From contig JAJDAH010000375.1 in the NCBI GenBank assembly GCA_029261965.1, positions 1 through 59,459 of the forward strand: DNA of 59,459 nt, in the 5' to 3' direction. Below the pieces are notes generated by a model. That model saw only the letters and a list, made by a program, of their open reading frames with translations, had not been told where the DNA came from and ran no database searches. How positions within the stretch are numbered: position 1 is the stretch's first letter; the number at the start of each line of letters is the position of its first letter. Positions 1 through 9,608 of this stretch are shown piece by piece. Position numbers and translations under genes: made by a program. Source of the DNA: Polyangiaceae bacterium (GTDB lineage Bacteria; Myxococcota_A; Polyangia; Polyangiales; Polyangiaceae).

Positions 1-95
1 TGACACCGACCCGGCGGACAGGTTCCCACGAATGGGCTGCGTCCGGTGCGCAAGCCGGCGATGATCGGCGGTCCCCGTGGTAAATCGGACGTGGG

Positions 96-695
96 ATGTG
101 GCGGAAACGAGCGGAGCCGACCGAGCCGTGCTGGAAGGGTCGCTTGGCCCTGGCCAGCCGCAAAGCGCTCCACGACCTCTTGGGCACGGAAGACGCCCGC
201 GCTGAGCTCCTCGAGCGCCTCACGCCCGAAGCGCGCGAGCACCACACCGAGCGGCTGATCGCCACCGACTGGTATTCCGAACGCCACGCGGCGGAAATCG
301 TCGAAGTCGCCGCCACGGTGCTCGACCGACCGGTTCACGAGGTCGCTCAGGAGGTCGGCAGGCGCGGTATGACGCATCAGTTCGGGGGCATCGGCATGGC
401 CATCGCGCGGATCCTCGTCACGCCGCGGCTAGCAGTGCGCTACTCGAGCGCGAACTGGAAGAAGTACCGAAACACGGGGGACTTGGTCGCGGAGATCGTC
501 GAGCCGGGCGTCGTCCAGAACACCATCGTGGATTGGGGTGGGCATTGCCCGGCCCTGTGCCGAGGAACCTGGGGCGCCTTCGAAGAGGTCTGGAAGAACA
601 TGAAGGGGATCGAGCTTCAGTCGGTCCGTAGACTCGACTGCATCAGCTCCGGTGCCCGCAATTGCCGCTTCGAGCTGCGCTTCGATGGCGGCTGA
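96..695 (+). CDS. TIGR02265/V4R-like small protein, unknown function
   Basis: 199 residues, no signal peptide or membrane segment, so probably cytoplasmic. The C-terminal half has the layout of myxobacterial TIGR02265/DUF2378-like or V4R-like small-molecule-binding domains: an aromatic centre (SSANWKKYRNTGD, about residues 114-126) and a closing Cys-Gly-Cys-Phe block (CISSGARNCRFELRF). An in-frame TAA at 81-83 limits the start, and ATG 96 is the first candidate; later starts are possible because the first 20 residues look unconserved. It ends 14 bases before the convergent diguanylate cyclase gene. The family assignment comes from remembered pattern and is tentative; no ligand can be inferred. 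Confidence 0.6.
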   Translation: MWRKRAEPTEPCWKGRLALASRKALHDLLGTEDARAELLERLTPEAREHHTERLIATDWYSERHAAEIVEVAATVLDRPVHEVAQEVGRRGMTHQFGGIGMAIARILVTPRLAVRYSSANWKKYRNTGDLVAEIVEPGVVQNTIVDWGGHCPALCRGTWGAFEEVWKNMKGIELQSVRRLDCISSGARNCRFELRFDGG

Positions 696-709
696 CGCCG
701 CGCCCGATT

Positions 710-2089
710 TCAGTCGGAGTCGTGCGCGCCCAGCGACCAGCGAGCCACGGGTCCCGATTGCACGGCACCTCGTCGGCGCGCCTTCTTGACGCGGTACATC
801 CCTTGGTCAGCCGCGCTGAGTAGCTCCTCGGTCCCACTGGCGTCGTCGGGATAGACGGCGAAACCCAAGCTCAAGCCGAGCCCGGTGGGGCTCTCGGGCG
901 TCGCTTCTTGCATCGCCTCCCGGATTCGATCCATGGCTCCGCGCACGTCGTCATCAGTGCCGCAGTCCGTCAACACGAGGGCAAATTCGTCTCCGCCCAT
1001 CCTCGCGACGGTGTCGCAATCGCGCAAGCAGCTCGAGAACCTCGACGCGGCCAGCTGCAAGACGCGATCTCCAGCGTCGTGGCCGAAGGTGTCGTTGATC
1101 GCCTTGAAGCCATCGAGATCGGCGTAGAGCAGAGCAACACGGTGTCCCTGTCGTTTCGCCGAGGCTAGAGCGTGGGAGAGCCGATCGAAAAACAACCGGC
1201 GGTTCGGCAGCCCGGTGAGCTCGTCGAGATACGCCATGCCGGTGAGACGGCGCATCGACCGTTTCCGTTCTCGCGAGTAACGGATCACGCGGCGTAAGCG
1301 GTCGGCGCTCACTTCCCCCTTCACCAGGTAGTCTTGTGCTCCCCTTCTGACCGCGTGAGTCGCGAGATCTTCGTCGGTGGAGCCACTCAACACCACGACG
1401 GGAACATCCGTCGCGGTTCGCAACCGCAGAACCACGTCGATGCCGCGGGCATCGGGCAGCGAAAGATCAGCGAGAATCACATCGAAGTGTTCTCGCCCCA
1501 GCTCGTCGAACGCTGCGCTCAGACTACTAGCGACGGTGACGTCGAAGCGACCGACCTCGCCGTCGTCGAGCAGCTCGCACGTCAGGTAAACGTCTGCTGG
1601 CGCGTCCTCGACCAGAAGCACCGCGGTCGGGTCGTCCACGCAGGTTGCGCTCCGGACCAGGGCGGACGCCTCTTGTCGCCCCTCCTGGAGCGTCATCGCG
1701 AAGCTCAGAACCTCGGACAGATGCTGCTGGTCCCACGGTTTCTTGATGACGGCCGCGATGTCCCCAGCCGGGGACTGACTGTCCGGTAGCCTGAGGTCAG
1801 AGGCGCCCGTGACGAGCACGTAGGTGAGGCCTGCGTGTTTCGCTCGGAGGTGCTCGATGAGCTCGAGCCCATCCAAGTCCGGCATCTGGTAGTCACAGGC
1901 GACCACCTCGTACTTCCGAGACTCGACTAAGGCGATCGCATGTGCCGCCGAGGCCGCGGTGTCCACCCGGTATCCCAGCCGTTCGACGGCGCGTGAAAAG
2001 CTCCGGCAGACGGTCGGCTCGTCATCGACGAACAGCACCCGGCCTGCTGGAGCAGGAGTACTTTCGACGAGCTTTAGTGCAGTAGACAT
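710..2089 (-). CDS. REC-REC-GGDEF response regulator, diguanylate cyclase
   Basis: 459 residues from ATG 2089 (MSTALKLVES); an upstream in-frame extension exists but reads as non-coding. Domain order: REC1 (about 16-130, acidic pair D22-D23, phosphoacceptor D66 in ACDYQMP, K117), REC2 (about 155-275, phosphoacceptor D208 in LADLSLP), then GGDEF (about 285-445). The catalytic signature is an intact GGDEF at 365-369. RDCD at 356-359, five residues upstream, fits the RxxD inhibitory I-site, so it should make c-di-GMP with product feedback. It is soluble. The input kinase is not adjacent, but hybrid kinases lie 2-7 kb away. The gene is convergent with the small protein at 96 and divergent from the GGT-like gene. 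Confidence 0.93.
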   Translation of the reverse strand: MSTALKLVESTPAPAGRVLFVDDEPTVCRSFSRAVERLGYRVDTAASAAHAIALVESRKYEVVACDYQMPDLDGLELIEHLRAKHAGLTYVLVTGASDLRLPDSQSPAGDIAAVIKKPWDQQHLSEVLSFAMTLQEGRQEASALVRSATCVDDPTAVLLVEDAPADVYLTCELLDDGEVGRFDVTVASSLSAAFDELGREHFDVILADLSLPDARGIDVVLRLRTATDVPVVVLSGSTDEDLATHAVRRGAQDYLVKGEVSADRLRRVIRYSRERKRSMRRLTGMAYLDELTGLPNRRLFFDRLSHALASAKRQGHRVALLYADLDGFKAINDTFGHDAGDRVLQLAASRFSSCLRDCDTVARMGGDEFALVLTDCGTDDDVRGAMDRIREAMQEATPESPTGLGLSLGFAVYPDDASGTEELLSAADQGMYRVKKARRRGAVQSGPVARWSLGAHDSD

Positions 2090-2112
2090 GGCCTTGCGCC
2101 GTGAACCGACGC

Positions 2113-2195
2113 TCTGAAAACGGTTCCCCAGCGCAAAGCTTGAGAAGAACGGGCCAGGGGGGGCGCTCATCACCAGAAAAGCCAGTGTTTTCAGA
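2113..2195. promoter_or_regulatory. Long-spaced inverted repeat in divergent intergenic region
   Basis: Between the divergent starts at 2089 and 2302, TCTGAAAAC (2113-2121) and its exact reverse complement GTTTTCAGA (2187-2195) are separated by 65 bases. The arms are AT-richer than the surroundings and could be paired regulator sites. Nine matching bases over this distance could also be chance. Confidence 0.25.
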
Positions 2196-2301
2196 CTGTC
2201 CGAGGCTCCGCCGTGACGGCGCTCCAGCCCTCTCGAGAGGACCTGGCGCAGAGCGGCGGTCGGAGCTCGGGGGCACCTGGACGAGCCACACGTTCGCATC
2301 G

Positions 2302-3990
2302 ATGCTCCCCTTGCTCATGTACTGGTGCACAGCGGCGCTCAGCCTCGTATTCGCGGCGTCGGCCTGCGCAGGCAGCCCGACCACCGTCAGACCCAGTCCG
2401 CCCGCGACCCCCGAGGTGTCAGCGCCGAGCCCTGCGAGGGCGGTCGTCGCCGCCGCGACCCCGGAAGCGGCAACGGCGGGAAGGCGAGTGCTCGAGGCCG
2501 GAGGAAACGCGGCCGACGCAGCCGTGGCCGTCGCATTCGCCCTCGGCGTGACGGAGCCAGCGATGAGCGGGCTGGGTGGGCAGCTTCAGGTGCTGGTGCA
2601 TCCACCCGACGGCAAGCCGTTGGTCATCAATGGCACGAGCGTGGCACCCCGAGCAACGCCGCTCGACGCCAAGCGCGAGTCCCTCGTCGGGCGGAACGCG
2701 TCAACGGTCCCGACGAGCATCAAAACGCTCGCGCACTTGTTCGAAAACCACGGAAGCGGCCGGGTCACCTGGGCACAGACCATCGAGCCGGCGCACCGCT
2801 ACGCCGAGTCGGGGTTCGAGGTGGGCGCATTCCGCGCGGACGTCTGGAAGGGGCGGGAAAAAGCGTTGCGCGACGACGGCGGTGCCCGAGCGATGTTTCT
2901 CGATGCCGAGGGGCAGGCGCCGGTCGTCGGCGCGACGTGGCAACAGCCCGCGATGGCGAAAACCCTCGCCCGCCTGGCACGCGGTGGCCCCGATTCGTTC
3001 TACACGGGTGACATCGCCCAAGAGATCCTCGAGGACGCCCGCGCCAACGACTCTTGGCTCTCGAAGCAAGACCTCGCGGAGATCCCACCACGAAGCGAAG
3101 AAGCCCCGCTTACCGGCACCTATCGCGGCGTTACGGTCTCGACTCAGACCCCGCCGGGTGGTGGGTGGGTCGTGCTTCTGGCGTTGAACTTGCTCGAGCG
3201 GCACTCCCCTGAAGATCTCCGAGGCAAGCGGCGTGAAATCCACATGGCCGAGGCGCTCGCGTTGGCGCATCGCGAGCGACGGCGTGCGCCTGTCCAGAAC
3301 CTCTTGCACTTTCGCGAGGAGACGGACGTGCGCACGTCGAAAGAGCACGCCGCGAAGCTCGAGCGAGAATCCATCGAATCACGACACCCGCCAAGCGACG
3401 AAACCGGTGGGGAAACCACACACTTTTCCGTCGTCGATGCGACGGGCTTCGCGGTCAGCGTCACCGCGAGCATCAACGCCATGTTCGGAGCAAAAGTCGC
3501 GCACCCGACGCTCGGGTTTCTCTTCAACGACTACATGCACGAGCTCCGTGTCACATCCAAACCACATCCGTTTCGGTTGCGGCCTCGGGCCGCGCCGTAC
3601 TCTTCGATGAGCCCGACGATTCTGTCGATTGATGGCAAGCCGGTGCTCGTCTTGGGCAGCCCCGGTAGCGCGCGCATCATCAGCGCCGTGGTTCAGGTCG
3701 TGCAGTGTTGGGTGGATGAAGTCCGCGACATCCAGCAGTGCGTCGGGCGACCGCGTGTGCATGCGGACGCCGAGGGGCGAGCATTCGTGGAAGATCCGCT
3801 GCCGCCGACCGAACGAGGCCTCGTGGATCACCAGTTCGAGGTCCAGCGCGCGCCGAAGCGCTACGGCGGAGGCCGTCTCAGCGCCTACTTCGGCGGCGTT
3901 CACGCGGTCGCACTCGAGCAAAACGCTTGGACGGGCGCCGCCGATCCGCGGCGAGACGGAGCAGTGGAGATACTCGAAACGAAACCGTGA
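2302..3990 (+). CDS. Gamma-glutamyltransferase family lipoprotein
   Basis: 562 residues from ATG 2302; the N-terminus (MLPLLMYWCTAALSLVFAASACAG) is a lipoprotein signal, so the enzyme is probably periplasmic or outer-membrane anchored. GGT proenzymes self-cleave before a Thr that becomes the nucleophile. Here the matching motif is ETTHFSVVD with T372 at the expected place, followed by the small-subunit segment with the oxyanion-type LGSPGSARII motif. The large-subunit start (RRVLEAGGNAADAAVAVAFALGV) and SGLGGQ also match. Length fits the family. It probably acts on gamma-glutamyl peptides such as glutathione, or on related amides. It is convergent with the hybrid kinase (22-base gap). Confidence 0.88.
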   Translation: MLPLLMYWCTAALSLVFAASACAGSPTTVRPSPPATPEVSAPSPARAVVAAATPEAATAGRRVLEAGGNAADAAVAVAFALGVTEPAMSGLGGQLQVLVHPPDGKPLVINGTSVAPRATPLDAKRESLVGRNASTVPTSIKTLAHLFENHGSGRVTWAQTIEPAHRYAESGFEVGAFRADVWKGREKALRDDGGARAMFLDAEGQAPVVGATWQQPAMAKTLARLARGGPDSFYTGDIAQEILEDARANDSWLSKQDLAEIPPRSEEAPLTGTYRGVTVSTQTPPGGGWVVLLALNLLERHSPEDLRGKRREIHMAEALALAHRERRRAPVQNLLHFREETDVRTSKEHAAKLERESIESRHPPSDETGGETTHFSVVDATGFAVSVTASINAMFGAKVAHPTLGFLFNDYMHELRVTSKPHPFRLRPRAAPYSSMSPTILSIDGKPVLVLGSPGSARIISAVVQVVQCWVDEVRDIQQCVGRPRVHADAEGRAFVEDPLPPTERGLVDHQFEVQRAPKRYGGGRLSAYFGGVHAVALEQNAWTGAADPRRDGAVEILETKP

Positions 3991-4012
3991 GGCGCCGCGG
4001 CGGAACGTGCGC

Positions 4013-5758
4013 TCAATCCGAGCCCGACCGCTCCGGACGCGAACCCAGCCGCTCGATGGTTTCGAGCAGAGTCGGCAACTCTACTGGCTTCGAGATCAAC
4101 GGGACGGTCGGGTTTCGCTGCGCCTCGTCGGCACGCTCGGTAAATGCCCCGCCGCTCATGAACGCAAAGTGGCTCGAGAGCTCGGGGTGCCGGTTTCGAA
4201 CGTGGTCGAGCACGTCGATGCCATCTAGGCCGGGCATCATGAGATCGCACAGGATCACGTCGAAAGCGCCATCTCGATCGAGTCGACCAATCGCAGCCTG
4301 GCCGTCATTCTCGACTTCGACGTCGTGGTGCGCTGTCAATGACCGCTTGAGAGCAGAAGCCAACGCGCGCTCGTCGTCTATGATCAAGATTCGCAGACGT
4401 CGAGTGGCCGCCACGGCTTTGAGACGGCGCACGGAGCTCGCCCCCGTTTCGGCAGGCCGTTGCGTCGGCAGCACGATTTCGAAACGGCTGCCGTGACCCG
4501 GCGTGCTCGTCATCCGAATCTCACCGCCGTAGCTGCGCACGATGTCGGCCGCGATCGGCAGCCCGAGCCCCGTGCCCACGGATCGCGATTTGGTGGTGAA
4601 GAACGGCTGAAAAATGCTCTCTCGAAGCCGCGGCGGGATCCCGCACCCGGTGTCCTCCACGAAAAGCACGACTCGAGCGCCTTCGGTACGGGTCCCGATC
4701 CGAACCTCGTTCTTCTCCGGGTGCCCTTCGGTGATCGAATGGGCCGCGTTGACCAACAGATTGATCACCACCTGACCGAGCTTCTTTGGATGGGCGGCGA
4801 CCTTCGATACCGGATGGAAGTCCAGCACGAGCCGAGCCCGGGGCTTGAGCTCGTGCATCACCATGGTCGAGGCACCGCGGCTCAATTGCTCCAAGTCGAC
4901 GAGCTCCACCGCATCGGCTTCGGTACGCGAGTAGGGACCGAGCTCGCGCACGACAGAAACGATGCGTTCCAGCCCCAAGCGAGACTCCTTTATCAACCCT
5001 TCCATCGTCTCGAGATTGCGAAGCGCCCGCTGCTGCACACCCGACGCGCGACGCAGGGTGGAGCGGACCTCGGTCGCTCGCTCGGCGAGCTCGTCGAGGT
5101 TTATCTGAAGAAACGCCGCCGGATTGTTGATCTCGTGCGCCACACCTGCAGCGAGCTTTCCGAGTGTGGCCAAGCGATCCGCGTGTTCGAGGCGTCGATT
5201 GAGGTCTCGGGCACGGGCACGGGCGAGTGCGTGACCTATCGCCCGCCGCAGAACCGATACTTCGAGCTTGTCCTTCTCGACGTAGTCGTCGGCCCCGGCT
5301 TCGAGGCACCGCGACGCGAGAAACTCGTCATTCATCCCCGTCAGAACCACCACTGGCGCCCCGCCGGCGTGCTTGACGACGTCGCCCAAGGCGTCCAGTC
5401 CCGATCCGTCCGGAAGCCGCAGGTCGAGCAACACGATCTCGAAGGGGCGGGCTTCGATTTCTCTCAAGCCGTCCCGCAGCCTGGACGCTCGAGTCACCTC
5501 GAAGCGGGTGTCCGAAGCGCCCAAGAACTCTTCGACGAGCTCGGCGTCGAGCGGATTGTCTTCGATGAGCAACAGCGCAATCGCATGGTCGCCAGGACTC
5601 GTCCCGTCCTCGCCGTCGGAAACGCCCCGGGGCACACGCGCAGACAATGCCGGAGGCCGCGCCATCGCCCCGCGAAGCTCCGGCAGGGTCGGCACGCCAG
5701 GCGACGCCGACACCGCCGTCAGGTACCGAGTTCCCTCGAGGGCACGGGCGCGACTCAT
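4013..5758 (-). CDS. Hybrid histidine kinase, REC-HisKA-HATPase-REC
   Basis: 581 residues, soluble. Domains: REC (about 60-180, phosphoacceptor D112 in LLDLRLP), dimerisation/phosphoacceptor helix with H208 in GVAHEINNP (HisKA of the NtrB/PAS-kinase type), HATPase_c (about 320-430, N box NLLVNAAHS, G1 DTGCGIP, G2 GTGLGLP), and a C-terminal REC (about 450-570, D505 in LCDLMMP). A REC-first kinase is normally fed by an upstream phosphodonor; the adjacent regulator and MASE1 kinase are obvious candidates. Its ATG overlaps the stop of the preceding regulator gene by 4 bases, so it is the last gene of a translationally coupled operon 9364 to 4013. Confidence 0.93.
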   Translation of the reverse strand: MSRARALEGTRYLTAVSASPGVPTLPELRGAMARPPALSARVPRGVSDGEDGTSPGDHAIALLLIEDNPLDAELVEEFLGASDTRFEVTRASRLRDGLREIEARPFEIVLLDLRLPDGSGLDALGDVVKHAGGAPVVVLTGMNDEFLASRCLEAGADDYVEKDKLEVSVLRRAIGHALARARARDLNRRLEHADRLATLGKLAAGVAHEINNPAAFLQINLDELAERATEVRSTLRRASGVQQRALRNLETMEGLIKESRLGLERIVSVVRELGPYSRTEADAVELVDLEQLSRGASTMVMHELKPRARLVLDFHPVSKVAAHPKKLGQVVINLLVNAAHSITEGHPEKNEVRIGTRTEGARVVLFVEDTGCGIPPRLRESIFQPFFTTKSRSVGTGLGLPIAADIVRSYGGEIRMTSTPGHGSRFEIVLPTQRPAETGASSVRRLKAVAATRRLRILIIDDERALASALKRSLTAHHDVEVENDGQAAIGRLDRDGAFDVILCDLMMPGLDGIDVLDHVRNRHPELSSHFAFMSGGAFTERADEAQRNPTVPLISKPVELPTLLETIERLGSRPERSGSD

Positions 5759-6189
5759 TCCGGTAACCGCGCGGTGGTGAGCCAGAAGCCGGCGAGTGAG
5801 CGTAAGTTCTGCACGAGCTCCGCGGGATTGTCCGCTTTGGGGACGTACGCGTTGACATGCGTCGAATAGCAGTCCTGCACGTCGATATCCGAGCTCGAGC
5901 TGGAAAAAACTATCACAGGTATTCGAGCATACCTCGCATCGCCTTTCAGCTCGCGCAGAACCTCCGTCCCGGACTTTTTGGGGAGGTTGAGGTCGAGCAG
6001 AATCAGGTCAGGCCGCGGGGCATCGTGAAAACGACCGCGGCGCCATACCATGTCGACAGCTTCGGCCCCGTCCTTGGCAATCAGGACGCGGTGCTCGGGA
6101 CAAACGGTCTCGAAGGCTTCCTCCATCAGCAACACATCGCCGGGATTGTCCTCAACCAAGAGAATCCATCGTGCGGGCTTCTGCGCCAT
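5755..6189 (-). CDS. Single-domain response regulator, Rcp1-like
   Basis: 144 residues from ATG 6189 (MAQKPARW). It is one REC domain: acidic pair E13-D14 in LVEDNPGDV, phosphoacceptor D66 in LILLDLNLP, conserved Ser stretch VFSSSSSD, and K in YVPKADNP, where the usual Pro after Lys is Ala. There is no output domain, so it likely passes phosphoryl groups between the MASE1 kinase upstream (38-base overlap) and the hybrid kinase downstream (4-base overlap). The EDNPGDV start and RPDLILLDLNLP core are typical of regulators partnered with phytochrome-type kinases. It is closely similar to the regulator at 11254-11694, suggesting duplication of a kinase/regulator module. Confidence 0.93.
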   Translation of the reverse strand: MAQKPARWILLVEDNPGDVLLMEEAFETVCPEHRVLIAKDGAEAVDMVWRRGRFHDAPRPDLILLDLNLPKKSGTEVLRELKGDARYARIPVIVFSSSSSDIDVQDCYSTHVNAYVPKADNPAELVQNLRSLAGFWLTTARLPE

Positions 6190-9100
6190 CGCTTGCGACC
6201 TCTCTCGTCCGAGACGAAACTGAAAAATGGAAGCCGGCGCCATGCCCGGGCTGGGATTCCACCCAGATCCGCCCGCCGTGCCGTTCGATGATTTTCTTGC
6301 AGATGGCCAATCCCACGCCGGTGCCAGGGTATTCCTCTCGTGTGTGCAGCCGTTCGAAGACTTCGAAGATGCGATTGGCGTAGGTCATGTCCAGTCCGAT
6401 CCCGTTGTCCGACACCGTGATCTCCCAGAGCGACCCCTTTCGTCGGCACTTGACCGTCACCTCGGGCGGCTCGTCACGCCGAAACCGGATCGAGTTGCTG
6501 AAGAGGTTCTGAAACACCTGCACGAGCTGCGCTTCGTCGCCTGGAATAGTGGGTAAATCCACGGACTTTTGTATGCGGGCGCCGCTCTCGAGAATCGCCT
6601 CACGGAGATTGCCGACGGCCTTGTCGAACACCCTGTCCAGATCCGTTGGCGCGAAGGTACTCCCGCGGCTTTCGACCCGACTGTACTCGAGCAGCGACTG
6701 GAGAAGCCGCTGCATGTGGTCCGCCCCCTGCACGGCATGGCCGATATAGCGCTGGGCACGATCGTCGAGCTGGGCGGAGTATCGTTCGGACAGAAGCCCG
6801 AGAAACGAGGTGACCATGCGGAGCGGCTCTCGGAGATCGTGCGACGCGACGTGGGCAAAAAGCTGAAGCTCACGGTTGCTCCTCTCCAGCGCCGCAGCGT
6901 AGTAGCCCTGGTCGAGCGCCCGGGCTCGTTCGACTACCCGGCCAGACTGTGTTCCGATTTGCTCCACGATACTTAGCAGTCGGGCGTCCCGAGGCTGAGG
7001 CTCCACACTGAACAACTCCACGACGTGCGTCACCTCGTCGCCGACGACGACGGGGAACGCAAAGGCGGCACGCACGAGGTCGTTTTCGACATCGCGACGC
7101 AGGAAGTTTTCGTGCTGCCTCGCGTCCTCGAGCCACACCGGGCGCTTCTCCATGAGCACCCGGCCCGGCAAGCCTTCTCCCGCCGCAAACGTCGTGCTCA
7201 TCGTGATCCGCCGAAACTCACGAAAGCGCTCTTCGTCGTCGATTTGCCAGATGTCGGTCGGGTGGAGATCGCCAGTTTCTTGGTTGACCTCGTAGACGTG
7301 CGCCACCGGCCATTCCGTGAGGGCTCCCGCGTGTTTCACGCACGCGAGCAGCGCGTCTTCGACAGAATCCGTACTGTTCGACGCGATCGCAATCTCACGG
7401 AGCAACTCGAAAGAACGCTCCGACCGGCGGCGCTCCGAGACGTCCCGAATTGCCGCGGTGATGACGAGGCCTTCCGCCGTCTCGATCGGGCTCAGGCTGA
7501 TGTCGACGGGAAACTCGGTGCCGTCCTTCCGTCTTCCGCGGAGGTCGACTCCGACACCCATCGGCCGCACTGACGGCTCCTCGAGGTAGCGACTTCGATG
7601 AGCCTCGTGCACCCGGTGCAGGGTCTCGGGGAGCAAGAACTCGACGGGTCGCCCCACCAGTTCAGTACGCTCGTAGCCGAACGTCGCTTCGGCTTGCGCG
7701 TTGACGAGCACGATCGACCCGGTCGAATCGATGTTGACGATCGCGTCGGGCGCGGCGTCCAGCAAATCGCGAAAGCGCTCCTCACCGCGAGCCAATTTTT
7801 CGTTGGCCTCGCTGAGCTCGGCCGTGCGCTCGGTCACGAGCCGTTCGACAGCGGTAGACCGCCCGGTCACGATGAGTAGCAACGCCCCGACTAGCGCCGT
7901 GATGGCCGTAGCGGACAGCAAGACTGCCGCCGCCTCCCAGCTGGGGAGGGCAGCCAAGTAGGCCGGGCCCGCGCGAGCTTCGATCATCCACTTCCGTCCA
8001 CCCACATCGATGGGCAACCACTCGACGAATCGTCGAGTGGAGTCCTTACCGAAAGTGCTGAACATCTCCTGTCCCGAACCCTCGTCCGTAATCTCGAGAT
8101 CGATCGGGTGCTCGATCCGCTCCGAAGCTGCGCTTCTGGCCAGGGCCCCCACCCGCAAGACTCCGAGGGCGAATCCGCGCACGCCTGTCGGATCCCCCGG
8201 ACTGGACTCGGTGACCGGCGCGAGAATCAGAACCCCGGCGCCCTCCCCTGAACCCGATCTCTGCACGAGATCTATTGGTGCCGACGCGACGGGCACCCCC
8301 GACCGTTGCGCTCGCTCGATCGCCTCGCGGCGCGTGGGCTCGGAAGCAAGGTCGAATCCCAGCGCACGCCGATTCTCGGCGTTGGGCTCCACGAAACGGA
8401 CTGGATAGTACTCGGCGCGGTCGCTGGCGCGAACCAGTCGTCCGTTGGTGCGCTCCAGAATTCCGACCCCGGAAGCCCGACGAAGCTCTCTCTCGAAGGC
8501 TTCCCGGTCGGCGTGGCGCACGCGCGGAATCCATTCGAGGGCTCGAGCCCGCTTTGCCTCGAGCGCGCCACTGGCGAACATTTCGAACCGCTCAGGACTC
8601 ATCTCCGGAGTGGTTTCGAAAGCAGCGGCGACCGACTCGACGGTCGCGATGGAAATCGCCACCCTCTGGCGCACCGCGTCTGCGACGGCCTGCGCTCGGG
8701 CAGTGAATTCGCTCTGCATGCGACGCTCTTCGTGCCGACTCGTCGCGACATAGGCGACGACCGACAGGGCAAACAGTCCCAACAACGGAACGGCCACCGT
8801 GTACCGCCTTTGCCGCCATGCATTCGACGGTCGAGCCAACACGGCCAGCGCCACTGGTGCAAGCGAGACGACCCCGAGCAAGTCTCCGGCCCACCACGTC
8901 ACCGCCTGCGAAAAGTACGCGGCGCTTTCGATAGTCCCCGTCGCGAGCAGGGCCGCCGGCCCGACCAGAGCGTTGACGACGCAAGCGACCGGACCAGCCA
9001 AGACCAAGAAGCGCACGACATCGCGCGCTTCGATCAGCGATTGGGGCTGCGCGACGAAGCGACGAACGAGCTCGGCCCCGGCCAACGCCTGAAGAGCCGC

Positions 9101-9364
9101 ACCGACTCCGATGAGCGCCGCCGCCAACGACGCGGTACTGAGTGAGGCGCCAGCGCCCACAGCCACCTCGACGTTGACAAGAGCGGAGCCAAGCAACACG
9201 GCGAGCCACGCTTGGCGGCCGAGCAAGAGAGCGCCAACGAGCGCGATCCCCGCTGCTGGCCAAACCGGCGTCGCGAACCCCGGTGGGATCGCCAAGAGCA
9301 GACTCAGGCGGGCCGCAATGTAGTACGACACCGCGAGGCCGAGCAGGGACGCAAAACGCCGCAC
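6152..9364 (-). CDS. MASE1-CHASE-PAS-GAF sensor histidine kinase
   Basis: 1070 residues, GTG start. The N-terminal 205 residues are strongly hydrophobic with about eight helices in MASE1 style (PVWPAAGIAL motif near 35). An extracytoplasmic CHASE-like domain follows (about 225-450, with ALEWIPRV and YYPVRFVEP), then another membrane helix (about 480-505), a PAS domain (about 540-655, DAAPDAIVNID), a GAF domain (about 665-805), a kinase core with H842 in VASHDLREPL, and HATPase_c (DNGIGLD, GTGVGLAICKK). The His box is of the phytochrome-like type. It is the first gene of the overlapping phosphorelay operon. The CHASE region suggests sensing of a small periplasmic ligand; the ligand is unknown. 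Confidence 0.92.
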   Translation of the reverse strand: MRRFASLLGLAVSYYIAARLSLLLAIPPGFATPVWPAAGIALVGALLLGRQAWLAVLLGSALVNVEVAVGAGASLSTASLAAALIGVGAALQALAGAELVRRFVAQPQSLIEARDVVRFLVLAGPVACVVNALVGPAALLATGTIESAAYFSQAVTWWAGDLLGVVSLAPVALAVLARPSNAWRQRRYTVAVPLLGLFALSVVAYVATSRHEERRMQSEFTARAQAVADAVRQRVAISIATVESVAAAFETTPEMSPERFEMFASGALEAKRARALEWIPRVRHADREAFERELRRASGVGILERTNGRLVRASDRAEYYPVRFVEPNAENRRALGFDLASEPTRREAIERAQRSGVPVASAPIDLVQRSGSGEGAGVLILAPVTESSPGDPTGVRGFALGVLRVGALARSAASERIEHPIDLEITDEGSGQEMFSTFGKDSTRRFVEWLPIDVGGRKWMIEARAGPAYLAALPSWEAAAVLLSATAITALVGALLLIVTGRSTAVERLVTERTAELSEANEKLARGEERFRDLLDAAPDAIVNIDSTGSIVLVNAQAEATFGYERTELVGRPVEFLLPETLHRVHEAHRSRYLEEPSVRPMGVGVDLRGRRKDGTEFPVDISLSPIETAEGLVITAAIRDVSERRRSERSFELLREIAIASNSTDSVEDALLACVKHAGALTEWPVAHVYEVNQETGDLHPTDIWQIDDEERFREFRRITMSTTFAAGEGLPGRVLMEKRPVWLEDARQHENFLRRDVENDLVRAAFAFPVVVGDEVTHVVELFSVEPQPRDARLLSIVEQIGTQSGRVVERARALDQGYYAAALERSNRELQLFAHVASHDLREPLRMVTSFLGLLSERYSAQLDDRAQRYIGHAVQGADHMQRLLQSLLEYSRVESRGSTFAPTDLDRVFDKAVGNLREAILESGARIQKSVDLPTIPGDEAQLVQVFQNLFSNSIRFRRDEPPEVTVKCRRKGSLWEITVSDNGIGLDMTYANRIFEVFERLHTREEYPGTGVGLAICKKIIERHGGRIWVESQPGHGAGFHFSVSSRTREVASDGAEARTMDSLG

Positions 9365-9608
9365 GACTAACAGGTTACGGCAAGCACGCCCGCTGACGTA
9401 AGAGCTGAAGTTCCGAAGGCCGGTCGCGCAGTCACCCTACTGCGTACTTGTCCTCCGGGGTTCTCCGGACCTCCGCCGGCTCCCGCGGGTGCGATTCGGA
9501 ATCCGACGGGGGTGTCGGAATTCAACATCTCGGTCGCGATTGCCCCGGATGCCACGGTGATTCGCAAGCCGCCAGTCGCGGCGAACGACGAACCTCGGAG
9601 GGTATCAA

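Noticed and set aside
2636-2660. A sigma-54-like TGGCACG element inside the GGT-like coding region
   Set aside because: The downstream part is TGGC rather than TTGC and there is no gene nearby that it could start.
4460-5869. A 469-codon open frame on the plus strand
   Set aside because: It is antisense to the hybrid kinase and next regulator, which have full domain sequences; long antisense frames are expected at this GC content.
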